Positions 29,578-39,193 are shown, counted from the stretch's first letter. The stretch: DNA of 64,000 bases from Pseudomonas poae (GCA_004000515.1 CP034537.1:7151501-7215500), one strand, 5' to 3'. Numbers and translations: made by a program. The notes: generated from the letters alone by a model not told the origin.

Positions 29578-30696
29578 ATGCGTCATCAGGTGCATGAACT
29601 GATCGCGCCGGTGCCAGGAACGGCGCGGCAGATCCACAGTTTCCACTTCGGCCCGGAGCGGGCCGCAGGCAAGATCTACATCCAGTCGTCGCTGCATGCC
29701 GATGAGCTGCCGGGCATGCTGGTGGCGTGGCACTTGAAGGTGCGTCTGGCGGAGCTGGCCGCGGCCGGACGCCTGCGCAGTGAGATCGTACTGGTGCCCA
29801 TCGCCAACCCGGTGGGCCTGGAGCAGGTGTTGATGGACATCCCGCTGGGCCGCTATGAGTTGGAGAGCGGGCAGAACTTCAATCGCCTGTTTGTCGACCT
29901 CAGTGAAGCGGTGGGGGATCAGGTCGAGCGCTTGCTCGGCGACGATCCCCTGCATAACGTCGATCTGATCCGCGACGCACTCTCCGCCGCCCTGGCCGAA
30001 CAAACCGCCAGCACCCAATTGCAATCCCAACGCCTGGTGCTGCAACGCCTGGCTTGCGATGCGGACATGGTGCTGGACCTGCATTGCGACTTCGAAGCCG
30101 TGGCACACCTGTACACCACGCCCGAGGCCTGGCCACAGGTGGAACCGCTGGCGCGCTATATCGGCTCGGAGGCGAACTTGCTCGCGACCGATTCCGGCGG
30201 GCAATCCTTCGATGAATGTTTCACCTTGGTGTGGTGGCAATTGCAGCAACGCTTCGGCGAGCGCTTCCCGATTCCCATGGGCAGCTTTTCGGTGACCGTC
30301 GAGTTGCGCGGTCAAGGCGACGTCAACCACGGCCTAGCCGCCCTCGATTGCCAGGCGATCATCGACTACCTGATTCACTTCGGCGCCATAGCCGGCGACG
30401 CCGCGCCACTGCCCGAGCTGCCCTACCCGGCCACACCGCTGGCAGGGGTTGAACCGGTTGCCACACCGGTGGGCGGCCTGCTGGTGTTCAGCGCCTTGCC
30501 CGGGGAATACCTGGAGGCCGGGCAACTGATCGCCGAAATCATCGACCCCATTTCCGACCGCGTAACGCCTGTGCACTGCCAGAAGGCCGGCCTGCTTTAC
30601 GCCCGTTCGCTACGCCGCATGGCCACTGCCGGGATGGTCATCGCCCATGTCGCAGGCACCGAGGCCTACCGCAGCGGCTATCTACTTTCGCCTTGA
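29578..30696 (+). CDS. Succinylglutamate desuccinylase/aspartoacylase-family hydrolase (AotO-like)
   Basis: 372 residues. The M14-like zinc site is visible: HADE in SLHADELPGMLVAWHL (about residues 39-42, H and E ligands) and the third ligand H in VLDLHCDFEAV. A Glu near TVELRGQGDVNHG is probably the catalytic acid. The C-terminal part (PVGGLLVFSALPGEYLEAGQLIAEI) is a barrel-sandwich extension seen in AstE-like proteins. The gene sits between permease and ATPase, as aotO does in the P. aeruginosa aot operon. The substrate is unproven; an N-acylated amino acid imported by this transporter is a reasonable guess. AAGGAG precedes the ATG. Frame intact. Confidence 0.85.
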   Translation: MRHQVHELIAPVPGTARQIHSFHFGPERAAGKIYIQSSLHADELPGMLVAWHLKVRLAELAAAGRLRSEIVLVPIANPVGLEQVLMDIPLGRYELESGQNFNRLFVDLSEAVGDQVERLLGDDPLHNVDLIRDALSAALAEQTASTQLQSQRLVLQRLACDADMVLDLHCDFEAVAHLYTTPEAWPQVEPLARYIGSEANLLATDSGGQSFDECFTLVWWQLQQRFGERFPIPMGSFSVTVELRGQGDVNHGLAALDCQAIIDYLIHFGAIAGDAAPLPELPYPATPLAGVEPVATPVGGLLVFSALPGEYLEAGQLIAEIIDPISDRVTPVHCQKAGLLYARSLRRMATAGMVIAHVAGTEAYRSGYLLSP

Positions 30697-30709
30697 GGAT
30701 GCACGCCCC

Positions 30710-31473
30710 ATGTACAAATTGACCGTTGAAGGCCTGCATAAAAGCTATGGCGACAATGAGGTGCTCAAAGGCGTCTCGCTCAAGGCCAAGACCGGTGATG
30801 TGATCAGCCTGATCGGCGCCAGCGGCTCGGGCAAAAGCACGTTTTGCGTTGCATCAACTTCCTGGAAACCCCCAACGACGGCGCCATGACCCTGGATGGT
30901 CAGCCGATCCGCATGGTCAGCGACCGCCACGGCATGCGCGTGGCCGATGATGCCGAGCTGCAACGCCTGCGCACGCGGCTGGCGATGGTGTTCCAGCACT
31001 TCAACCTGTGGAGCCACATGAGTGTGCTGGAGAACATCACCATGGCGCCGCGCCGGGTGCTGGGCTGCAGCAAGAAAGACGCCGAAGACCGTGCCCGTCG
31101 CTACCTGGACAAAGTGGGTCTACCTGCGCGCGTGGCCGACCAATACCCGGCGTTTCTCTCCGGCGGGCAGCAGCAACGGGTGGCCATCGCCCGCGCATTG
31201 GCGATGGAGCCGGAGGTGATGCTGTTCGACGAACCCACCTCGGCCCTCGACCCGGAGCTGGTGGGCGAAGTACTCAAGGTGATTCAGGGCCTGGCCGAGG
31301 AAGGCCGCACCATGATCATGGTGACTCACGAGATGAGCTTTGCACGCAAAGTGTCGAGCCAGGTGCTGTTCCTGCACCAGGGGCTGGTGGAAGAGCAAGG
31401 TGCGCCGGAGGAGGTGCTGGGCAACCCCAAGAGTGAGCGCCTGCAGCAGTTCCTGAGTGGCAATTTGAAGTAA
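30710..31473 (+). CDS. Amino acid ABC transporter ATPase (HisP type), frameshifted
   Basis: Repaired length is 254 residues. Walker A GASGSGKST is followed by the frame break at 30842-30845 (four T, five expected; repaired STFLRCINFLETP). Q-loop region AMVFQHFNLWSHMSVLENI, signature LSGGQQQRVAIARALAMEPE, Walker B VMLFDEPTSALDPE and switch MVTHEMSFARKV are all present. It closes the transporter operon. Unlike the P. aeruginosa aot operon, no argR follows; the next gene is the Lhr helicase. Confidence 0.92.
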
Positions 31474-31527
31474 ACCTTTGCCCACTCTGGAAGGTCTGTG
31501 GATTAAGCCTTCCAGAGTGTCAGCCGC

Positions 31528-34005
31528 GTGGCAAAACCCATCGATTTCGCCAAACCCTGGTTTGCCGCTAAAGGCTGGAAGCCGTTCGCCTTTCAAAAAA
31601 GCCATCTGGGCCGCCGTAAAGAGGGCCAGTCGGGGTTACTGCATGCGAGCACCGGTGCCGGTAAAACCTACGCCCTGTGGTTTGCCGCCCTCAATCGTTT
31701 CGCCCTTACCCGCGCGCCCGCTCTCGGTAAACGCAAACCGCCTGCCGAACCGCTGACCGTGCTGTGGATTACGCCCATGCGCGCCCTCGCCGCCGACACC
31801 GCGCGCGCTCTGGAAGCGCCGCTTGCGGCCTTGCAGATTCCCTGGAGCATCGGCCTGCGCACCGGCGATACCAGCAGCAGCGAGCGTGCGCGCCAGACCC
31901 GCCGCCAGCCCACGGCACTGGTGACCACCCGGAAAGCCTGACGCTGATGCTCGCCCGCGCCGACAGCGAAGCGAGCCTGGCGCACCTGCGCATGGTGGTG
32001 GTGGATGAATGGCACGAGCTGATCGGCAACAAACGTGGCGTGCAGTTGCAACTGGCATTGGCACGGCTGCGGCGCTGGCATCCGGAACTGATGGTGTGGG
32101 GCATTTCAGCGACACTGGGCAATCAATCCCACGCCTTGGACGTCTTGGTCCCACACGGTGACGGGATCAATGTACAGGGGCAAACCGCCAAGGAACTGCG
32201 GGTCGACACCTTGCTGCCACCGGTTGCCGAGCGTTTTCCCTGGGCCGGGCATATCGGCTTGAAGATGCTGCCGCAAGTGGTGGCCGAGGTGGACGCCAGC
32301 AGCAGTTGCCTGGTGTTCACCAATACGCGGGCACAGTCGGAAATCTGGTATCAAGCGCTGCTCGACGCGCGTCCCGATTGGGCCGGCGTGATTGCCCTGC
32401 ACCATGGATCGCTGTCGCGGGAAACCCGTGACTGGGTGGAGCGGGCCTTGAAAGACGGTCAACTCAAGGCCGTGGTGTGTACATCGAGCCTGGACCTGGG
32501 GGTGGATTTTTTGCCGGTGGAGCGTGTACTGCAGATCGGTTCGGCCAAAGGCGTGGCGCGCCTGATGCAACGTGCCGGGCGCTCGGGGCATGCGCCTGGG
32601 CGACCATCGCGGGTGACGCTGGTGCCGACCCATAGCCTGGAGTTGGTGGAAGCTGCGGCGGCGCAGGATGCGATCGCCCAGCGGCGCATCGAAGCGCGGG
32701 AATCGCCTCACAAGCCGCTGGACGTTCTCGTACAGCATCTGGTGAGCATGGCGCTGGGCGGCGGGTTTACACCGGATGCGCTGCTGGCGGAAGTACGCGA
32801 GGCCTGGGCGTACCACGACCTGACAGATGAAGAGTGGGCCTGGGCCCTGGGGTTTGTGCGCCATGGCGGTTTGTCCCTGACCGCTTACCCCGATTACCGG
32901 CGCGTAGAGCCAGACGAACACGGCATCTGGCGCGTGCCCGATGCGCGGTTGGCGCGTCGCCATCGGATGAGCGTGGGCACCATCGTCAGTGATGCGAGTA
33001 TTCAACTGAAATTCTGGAGCAAGGGCGGCGGCGGCAAGAACCTGGGCAGTGTCGAGGAAGGGTTTATCGCGCGGCTCAAGCCGGGTGACGGTTTTCTGTT
33101 TGCCGGACGCTTGCTGGAGTTGGTGCGCGTGGAAAACATGACCGCCTACGTACGCCGCAGCACCGCTAAAAAAGCCGCCGTACCGCGCTGGAATGGCGGG
33201 CGCATGCCGCTTTCCAATGAATTGGCGCAGGCGGTCGTCGAGCGCTTTGATGCGGCGGCGCACGGGCACTTTGACGGCCCGGAGATGCGGGCGGTGCAAC
33301 CGCTATTGCAGACTCAGTTGCGCTGGTCCGGCTTGCCGACAAGGTCGCACTTGCTGGCAGAAGCGTTGAAGTCCCGAGAGGGCTGGCACCTGTTCCTCTA
33401 CCCATTCGCCGGGCGCCAGGTGCGCAGGGCTGGCTAGCCTGCTGGCATGGCGGGTCAGTCAGCAGCACGCCGTGACCTTTTCGATTGCGGTCAACGATTA
33501 CGGTCTGGAGTTGTTGAGCGCCACCGAGTTGGATTGGCCTGCGCTGCTGGACGATGCGCTGCTCAGCCCTGAACATTTACTGCATGACGTTGCGGCCAGC
33601 TTGAATGCCGGGGAACTGGCGCTGCGTCGTTTTCGCGAGATCGCACGCATTGCCGGGCTTGTGTTTGCCGGCTACCCAGGGGCGCCAAAGAGCACTCGGC
33701 AGGTGCAGGCATCCAGCGGCTTGTTCTTCGAGGTGTTCAAACAATATGACCCGCAGAACCTCTTGCTCACCCAGGCAGGGGAAGAAGTCCTGCGAGATGA
33801 GTTGGATATTCGCCGGTTGGAAGAGACATTGCGCCATCTGTCGGCACTGACGCTGGACCTGCACCTGATCGAACGGCCTACCCCCCTGGCCTTCCCACTG
33901 CTGGTGGAGCGTATGCGCGAAAGCATGAGTTCGGAAAAACTCTCGGAGCGCATTGCGCGGATGGTCAAGGACCTGGAAAAAGTCGCGGATAACGGGAAGC
34001 GCTGA
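31528..34005 (+). CDS. lhr: Lhr-Core DNA helicase of the ligase cassette, two frameshifts
   Basis: Repaired length is about 826 residues, near the known bacterial Lhr-Core. Walker A is STGAGKT (41-47), the DExH box is VVVDEWHEL, motif III is ISATLGN, and motif VI is [15 protein letters not shown] winged-helix and Lhr-specific C-domain follow. Lhr-Core is a 3' to 5' translocase that unwinds RNA:DNA hybrids. Frame breaks: 31928-31930 (three C, four expected; repaired VTTPESLTLM) and 33423-33427 (two bases missing or one extra; rejoining at [18 protein letters not shown]). It starts with GTG at 31528. Its stop overlaps the pdeM start (TGATG), so the two are coupled. Confidence 0.92.
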
Positions 34006-34655
34006 TGCATTGCTCACTGCTGCTTGAGGGTGAAGAACTGTGGTTGCTGGCGGATAAGGCGGTGTACTGGCCCGCACGCCACTGCCTGCTGATTGCCGAT
34101 GCGCATTTTGGCAAGGCCTCGGCTTATCGCAGCCTGGGGCAACCGGTGCCGCAGGGGACCACCACTGCCAACCTTGAGCGCCTGGACCGGCTGTTGTCGG
34201 CGCATGCATGCGAGCACGTGATATTTCTCGGGGATTTCCTGCACGGCCCCGGCTCTCACGCCAGCGGCACCTTAAGCGCCTTGCGGGCCTGGCGCGAGCG
34301 TCACGCGAGGCTACGCCTGACCCTGATTCGCGGCAATCACGATAAACGCGCAGGCGACCCACCGCTGGACCTGAAGATTGAGGTGGTTGCAGAGCCGCTG
34401 TTGATGGGCCCCTTTGCCCTGCAGCACGAACCAGCGGCTCATCCCAGCCACCATGTGCTGGCAGGGCATGTGCATCCGGTGTATCGCTTGCGCGGCAAGG
34501 GCCGCCAGAGCTTGCGCCTGCCGTGTTTCCAGATCGGCACGCGACTCAGCCTGCTGCCTGCATTTGGCGCGTTTACAGGTGGATATGCGGTGCAACAGGA
34601 CAATGACCGCCGAATCTTTGTGATTGGCGATCATGAAGTCTGGCCAGTGGGCTAA
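34005..34655 (+). CDS. pdeM: Ligase-associated metallophosphoesterase nuclease PdeM
   Basis: 216 residues with a complete calcineurin-type metal site: DAH (32-34), GD (76-77), GNHD (110-113) and GHVH (154-157). P. putida relatives are Mn2+-dependent DNA nucleases in the same cassette as Lhr-Core, ligase and exonuclease. The start overlaps the helicase stop, so the proteins are probably made together. Frame intact. It is the last gene of the split cassette; a convergent small gene follows. Confidence 0.93.
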   Translation: MHCSLLLEGEELWLLADKAVYWPARHCLLIADAHFGKASAYRSLGQPVPQGTTTANLERLDRLLSAHACEHVIFLGDFLHGPGSHASGTLSALRAWRERHARLRLTLIRGNHDKRAGDPPLDLKIEVVAEPLLMGPFALQHEPAAHPSHHVLAGHVHPVYRLRGKGRQSLRLPCFQIGTRLSLLPAFGAFTGGYAVQQDNDRRIFVIGDHEVWPVG

Positions 34656-34658
34656 GGA

Positions 34659-34856
34659 TCAGGCGACAGGTGCGGGAGGTGGCTCGTCCGGCAACGTCGG
34701 CTCACCGGGTTCGGTAGGCTGGGGGTAATCCGGCTCGGGCTGGCCGGGAATGCCGCCCGCGTAAGCGGGATCGGCCATCAGGGACCAGGCCAGAACGCCA
34801 ATCTGGTTGGGTTCAAGCCGGGCAAGTTCGGCGCTGATTCGCGGGTTGATCTTCAT
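34659..34856 (-). CDS. Small proline-rich hypothetical protein
   Basis: 65 residues. The N-terminal half (KINPRISAELARLEPNQIGVLAWSLM) looks helical and could be a small folded or peripheral element; the rest is Pro/Glu-rich (PGQPEPDYPQPTEPGEP) and probably disordered. GAGGAG lies seven bases before the ATG at 34856, a strong ribosome site that supports real translation. No family recognised. It is convergent with pdeM, only three bases apart. Confidence 0.55.
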   Translation of the reverse strand: MKINPRISAELARLEPNQIGVLAWSLMADPAYAGGIPGQPEPDYPQPTEPGEPTLPDEPPPAPVA

Positions 34857-34963
34857 GAAGTACTCCTCAAGCGTGGCTCGGCGCGTTTTGCACGCGCCGA
34901 GGCAGTACACCCAATAGAGTCACTTCCCGCAGACAAATTCCCTTTACGTGTAAGACCTTTCGA

Positions 34964-35530
34964 TCAAGCGCGTGGGAGAGTGACGCCGCGCTGGCCCTGA
35001 TACTTGCCTGCACGGTCTTTGTACGACACTTCACAGGCTTCGTCGGACTGCAGGAACAGCATCTGCGCCACGCCTTCGTTGGCGTAGATCTTCGCCGGCA
35101 AGGTGGTGGTGTTGGAGAATTCCAGGGTCACGTGGCCTTCCCACTCCGGTTCCAGCGGCGTCACGTTGACGATGATGCCGCAGCGCGCGTAGGTGCTTTT
35201 ACCCAGGCAGATGGTCAGCACGTCACGGGGAATACGAAAGAACTCCACGGTGCGTGCCAAGGCGAACGAGTTGGGAGGAATGATGCAGACGTCGCTCTTG
35301 ACGTCGACGAAGCTCTTTTCGTCGAAATTCTTTGGGTCGACGATCGCCGAGTTGATGTTGGTGAACACCTTGAATTCATCGGCGCAGCGCACGTCGTAAC
35401 CGTAGCTAGAAACACCATAAGAAATCACCGGGGCATCGCCCTGGCCACGGATCTGCCGCTCGACGAACGGTTCGATCATGCCGTGCTCTTGCGCCATGCG
35501 GCGAATCCACTTATCCGATTTGATGCTCAT
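34964..35530 (-). CDS. dcd: dCTP deaminase
   Basis: 188 residues, the normal length. It deaminates dCTP to dUTP for thymidylate synthesis, as a homotrimer in the cytoplasm. Motifs: SYGYDVRC near residue 42, [19 protein letters not shown], the catalytic-region [33 protein letters not shown], and the C-terminal [12 protein letters not shown] lid. Frame intact. In many pseudomonads it lies near a cold-shock gene, as here. Confidence 0.97.
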   Translation of the reverse strand: MSIKSDKWIRRMAQEHGMIEPFVERQIRGQGDAPVISYGVSSYGYDVRCADEFKVFTNINSAIVDPKNFDEKSFVDVKSDVCIIPPNSFALARTVEFFRIPRDVLTICLGKSTYARCGIIVNVTPLEPEWEGHVTLEFSNTTTLPAKIYANEGVAQMLFLQSDEACEVSYKDRAGKYQGQRGVTLPRA

Positions 35531-35930
35531 GGCGGGTGTCCTGAATAGCGAGGTGAAAAAATTCTGTGGGGCATCTTACCGGGGCCGGCGCTGGGGTTCA
35601 AAGGCCACGGGACTTTTGTTGATGAATGTCTCGGCAGCAGGTGCTGCTGCTTAAGCCGCAGCCAGCGGGGCCGGCGTCCGTATTGCCACGCCTGGTGACT
35701 GTAAATACCACCGCCAGTCACGAAAATGGAGAAACCTTCGGAAATACCATTGGCACGTTCCGGAAAAAGGGTTAAGGTGGCGCCACTGTGCTGCTTGTGT
35801 CACTGAGAATCTCTACACGATATGTTGAATTTCGATCCAACCATCTCCAAGAATTTTTCCTGCTCTTTGCACTCAGTCTCGGCCAGGGCTTTTCCTGAGT
35901 CGCAGTTAACTTTGTCCAAGGAGATACACC
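35531..35930 (+). promoter_or_regulatory. 400-base gap: leader of the cold-shock gene
   Basis: No gene visible. A possible promoter (TTGGCA at 35750-35755, 16 bases, TTAAGG at 35772-35777) would give a roughly 150-base 5' leader, as is usual for csp genes. AAGGAGA precedes the ATG. The -10 match is weak. Confidence 0.4.
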
Positions 35931-36140
35931 ATGTCTAATCGCCAAACTGGTACCGTTAAGTGGTTCAACGATGAAAAAGGCTTCGGCTTCATCACTCCAC
36001 AATCCGGTGACGACCTGTTCGTTCACTTCAAAGCTATCCAATCCGACGGCTTCAAAAGCCTGAAAGAAGGCCAACAGGTTTCTTTCATCGCTACCCGCGG
36101 TCAGAAAGGCATGCAAGCTGAAGAAGTTCAAGTTATCTAA
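35931..36140 (+). CDS. CspA-family cold-shock protein
   Basis: 69 residues with both RNA-binding motifs: KGFGFI (RNP1) and LFVHF (RNP2), in the sequence [30 protein letters not shown]. It is a single OB-fold that binds single-stranded RNA and DNA, acting as an RNA chaperone. The highly biased codon use and long leader fit strong expression. A strong terminator follows. Confidence 0.97.
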   Translation: MSNRQTGTVKWFNDEKGFGFITPQSGDDLFVHFKAIQSDGFKSLKEGQQVSFIATRGQKGMQAEEVQVI

Positions 36141-36163
36141 CTTGTACTGACTTAGTCGAAAAG

Positions 36164-36190
36164 ACCCCGCCCTTAAAAGCGGGGTTTTTT
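36164..36190 (+). terminator. Intrinsic terminator of the cold-shock gene
   Basis: Stem ACCCCGC / GCGGGGT is followed by six T, 24 bases after the stop codon. Confidence 0.92.
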
Positions 36191-36221
36191 ATGCCTGGAA
36201 TTTGGCAGCAGGCACAAAAAT

Positions 36222-36341
36222 GTGGGAGCAAAGCTTTATGTGGGAGCTGGCTTGCCTGCGATGCTAACGCCTCGGTGTATCAGTTACACCGAGGTGATGC
36301 TATCGCAAGCAAGCCAGCTCCCACAAGCCCAGCTCCCACAC
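36222..36341. repeat. REPIN with two extra partial REP copies
   Basis: The core (36240-36324) has subtype GCTGGCTTGCCTGCGAT arms. A fragment TGTGGGAGCAAAGC lies on the left and AGCTCCCACA on the right, so pieces of REP have been added on both sides. The spacer contains the short palindrome ACCTCGGTGTAT / TTACACCGAGGT. It separates cspA from rpoS. Confidence 0.88.
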
Positions 36342-36359
36342 TTTCTTCACAGCAAATCG

Positions 36360-37366
36360 TTATTGAAACAACGACTCACTCGACAAGCCATTCTTCTCCA
36401 GGATCTCACGCAGGCGCTTGAGCCCTTCTACCTGGATCTGCCGCACCCGCTCACGGGTCAGGCCGATCTCCAGGCCTACGTCCTCCAGGGTGCTACTCTC
36501 GTGGCCACGCAGGCCGAAGCGGCGAATCACCACCTCGCGCTGCTTGTCCGTGAGCTCAGACAGCCACTGGTCAATGCTTTGGGAAAGATCATCGTCCTGC
36601 AACAGCTCACAGGGATCTGTAGGGCGATCATCCGTCAGGGTGTCCAACAGGGTTTTATCCGAATCCGGACCCAGCGAGACATCGACCGAAGACACCCGCT
36701 CGTTCAGGCCAAGCATGCGCTTGACCTCCCCTACCGGCTTTTCCAGCAGGTTGGCGATTTCTTCGGGCGAAGGTTCATGATCGAGTTTTTGAGTAAGCTC
36801 ACGCGCCGCCCGCAGGTAGACGTTGAGCTCCTTGACCACATGGATCGGCAAACGAATCGTACGGGTCTGATTCATGATCGCCCGTTCGATGGTCTGGCGA
36901 ATCCACCAGGTGGCATAGGTTGAAAAGCGGAAGCCCCGCTCAGGGTCGAACTTCTCCACCGCCCGGATCAAGCCCAGGTTGCCCTCCTCGATCAGGTCCA
37001 GCAGCGACAGCCCACGATTGACGTAGCGTCGGGCGATTTTCACCACCAGGCGCAGGTTGCTTTCAATCATGCGCTTGCGCCCAGCCGGATCGCCCTTCTG
37101 CGACAAACGCGCAAAATGGACTTCTTCTTCGGGGAGTAAGCAGAGGGGAAAAGCCGATTTCATTGAGGGTACAGCTGGGTCGCGTCGAGCGCCCGTGTGT
37201 AGTCAATGTACTTGTGTTGCTTTAACGCGGTGGAGTTCTTGGACTTGGTGCGAACTGAAGGTACAGCAGGTCCCTCATTCGACATCGATTCCGTAGCAAT
37301 GCCGGTCTCCATAAGGAGAACCTCATCGTCGATGTCAAACTCCGGCGCTTCTTTACTGAGAGCCAT
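36360..37366 (-). CDS. rpoS: RNA polymerase sigma factor RpoS, two +1 frameshifts
   Basis: Repaired length is 334 residues, normal for Pseudomonas RpoS, the stationary-phase and general-stress sigma factor. Regions 2-4 are complete: [47 protein letters not shown] and [20 protein letters not shown]. Near the N-terminus (after DATQLY) there is an extra C on the coding strand in two places, within plus-strand G runs at 37167-37169 (three, two expected) and 37131-37134 (four, three expected). With both removed the text reads [16 protein letters not shown], matching P. aeruginosa. Two +1 changes do not cancel, so RpoS would be truncated as written. AAGGACT precedes the ATG at 37366. Confidence 0.95.
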
Positions 37367-37431
37367 TGTTATAGTCCTTTGGTGAGTTCGACCTCAAGCT
37401 CTAGCGACGCCTTTATCCTTGGCAACGCTTG

Positions 37432-37462
37432 AGCCTGTTCCTTCTACGTGAGGGAACAGGCT
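37432..37462. promoter_or_regulatory. Perfect inverted repeat between nlpD and rpoS
   Basis: AGCCTGTTCC and GGAACAGGCT form a perfect 10-base stem with an 11-base loop, 10 bases past the nlpD stop and 66 bases before the rpoS ATG. It lacks a T run, so it is more likely a leader structure or operator than a terminator. Confidence 0.6.
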
Positions 37463-37471
37463 GGCAACATA

Positions 37472-38306
37472 TCAACGACGGGGTAGGAATTGCAGCGGAT
37501 CTACAGGCCTCCCTTGACGGCGAATCTCAAAGTGCAGTTTCACCCGGTCTGTACCAGTTGACCCCATTTCGGCAATTGTCTGTCCGACTTTGACCTGCTG
37601 CCCCTCCCGAACCAACAGCCTACGGTTGTGGCCGTAAGCACTGACGTAGGTATCGCTGTGTTTGATGATGACCAGCTCGCCGTAGCCCCGTAAACCACTC
37701 CCGGCGTACACCACGGTCCCATCAGACGCAGCTAAAACAGGCTGTCCCAAATCTCCGGCGATATCAATGCCTTTATTCAAACTACCGTTTGAAGAGAATT
37801 TTCCAATCAGTACGCCGTTCGAAGGCCATCCCCAGCCCGTCGGAGCAGGCCCTGCAGGGCATAGGGGCCGGCGCGGGCTTGCTCGCAATCGTTGGCGAGG
37901 CAGTGCCTGCTGGCCTTGTGATGATGGTCGTTTTGCTCGAAGACGACGGTGAAGAAGCGGTGTTTGTCACCACCGTGGTAGGCGTTGAACCGGTGCGGCC
38001 GTCAAAGCGAATCGTCTGACCCGGATGTATCGTGTATGGCACAGGAATATTGTTACGGGCTGCAAGCGCCTTGTAATCCCAACCATAACGGAAGGCGATC
38101 GAGAACATCGTATCGCCCTTGCGTACCACATATTGCCCAGTGGTCACTGTCGGCTTTTGCGGCACGGCATTATTGCGATCAACCACCCGTGCGCCATTGC
38201 TTGACGTGCTGGAGCACGCGGCCAACAGGGAACTCAAGACAAGGCCAAGCACCAGTCGCTGAAAGCTTGTTTTACTCATACGCTGCGCAAGACCTGTGAG
38301 ACTCAC
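37472..38306 (-). CDS. nlpD: NlpD-like murein hydrolase activator lipoprotein, frameshifted
   Basis: Repaired length is about 277 residues. The lipobox is LSSLLAAC, followed by a LysM domain (GQYVVRKGDTMFSIAFRYGWDYKALAARNNIPVPYTIHPGQTIRF), a Ser/Thr/Ala linker and a degenerate M23/LytM domain (GIDIAGDLGQPVLAASDGTVVYAGSGLRGYGELVIIKHSD). The zinc-binding residues of active M23 peptidases are not intact, so it should activate amidases rather than cut. The frame breaks in the linker, between about 37845 and 37862. It begins with GTG at 38306, where AAGGGAG stands at good distance; the N-terminus SLTGLAQRM is the Pseudomonas form. rpoS follows. Confidence 0.9.
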
Positions 38307-38515
38307 CCGCCGCTCCCTTTGTGGTGGCTGAACATGAATGCCTGTATCAGGCTTGAAATATGACGCAAGTATAACTGGGCATTGGAGTTTTACCGGCACA
38401 CGACTGAAACGAAAAATTCATCGTGCTTAAACCAGCGCACTCATCATGTTGACTCTATAAACCCCGCTGTAAGACACATCCCCGCCAACAGAATTCACTG
38501 CCGACGAACAAATGA

Positions 38516-39193
38516 TCAGGCCAGCGGGCCATTGAGCAACGGTACGAAGCGCACCGCGCCGAGTACATGCCGTGAAAAACCTTCGTCCTCACGAATAATG
38601 AGCATCAATTGTTGCACTTCGCCGGAGCCCACCGGGATGACCAACCGCCCGCCAGGCGCCAGTTGATCGAGCAACGCTTGCGGTACATCGGTGGCCACTG
38701 CGGTAACGATGATGCCGTTATAAGGTGCCAGCGCCGGCCAACCCTCCCAGCCATCGCCCCAACGGAACACCACATTGCGCAGGTTCAACTCCGCCAGGCG
38801 CTCCTTGGCTCGGTCCTGCAGAACCTTGATGCGCTCCACCGAGAACACCCGCTCCACCAGTTGCGACAACACCGCTGTCTGGTAGCCAGAGCCCGTGCCG
38901 ATCTCCAGCACCTTGTCCAACGGGCCCGCCGCCAACAGCAGCTCGCTCATGCGCGCCACCATGTAAGGCTGGGAAATAGTCTGGTTGTGGCCAATGGGCA
39001 GCGCCGTATCTTCATACGCACGGTGGGCCAGGGCTTCATCGACAAACAGGTGCCTAGGGGTGCGCCGGATCACTTCCAGCACCTGGGCGTTGGACAGCCC
39101 CTCTTCGTACAAGCGCTGGATCAGACGCTCGCGGGTGCGCTGGGAGGTCATCCCGATACCCCGGCGCAGCAGGTCGTCTTGTTCACGAGCCAT
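38516..39193 (-). CDS. pcm: Protein-L-isoaspartate O-methyltransferase
   Basis: 225 residues. It transfers a methyl group from SAM to isoaspartyl residues in damaged proteins, starting their repair. SAM motif I is [18 protein letters not shown], followed by the conserved [31 protein letters not shown] opening. The ATG at 39193 overlaps the surE stop (ATGA), favouring it over the internal ATG at 39151, which would give the shorter 211-residue form seen elsewhere. Frame intact. Confidence 0.95.
   Translation of the reverse strand: MAREQDDLLRRGIGMTSQRTRERLIQRLYEEGLSNAQVLEVIRRTPRHLFVDEALAHRAYEDTALPIGHNQTISQPYMVARMSELLLAAGPLDKVLEIGTGSGYQTAVLSQLVERVFSVERIKVLQDRAKERLAELNLRNVVFRWGDGWEGWPALAPYNGIIVTAVATDVPQALLDQLAPGGRLVIPVGSGEVQQLMLIIREDEGFSRHVLGAVRFVPLLNGPLA

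Noticed and set aside
37160..37366. A stand-alone small gene upstream of rpoS
   Set aside because: Its text ([20 protein letters not shown]) is the conserved N-terminus of RpoS, separated only by the +1 insertions.
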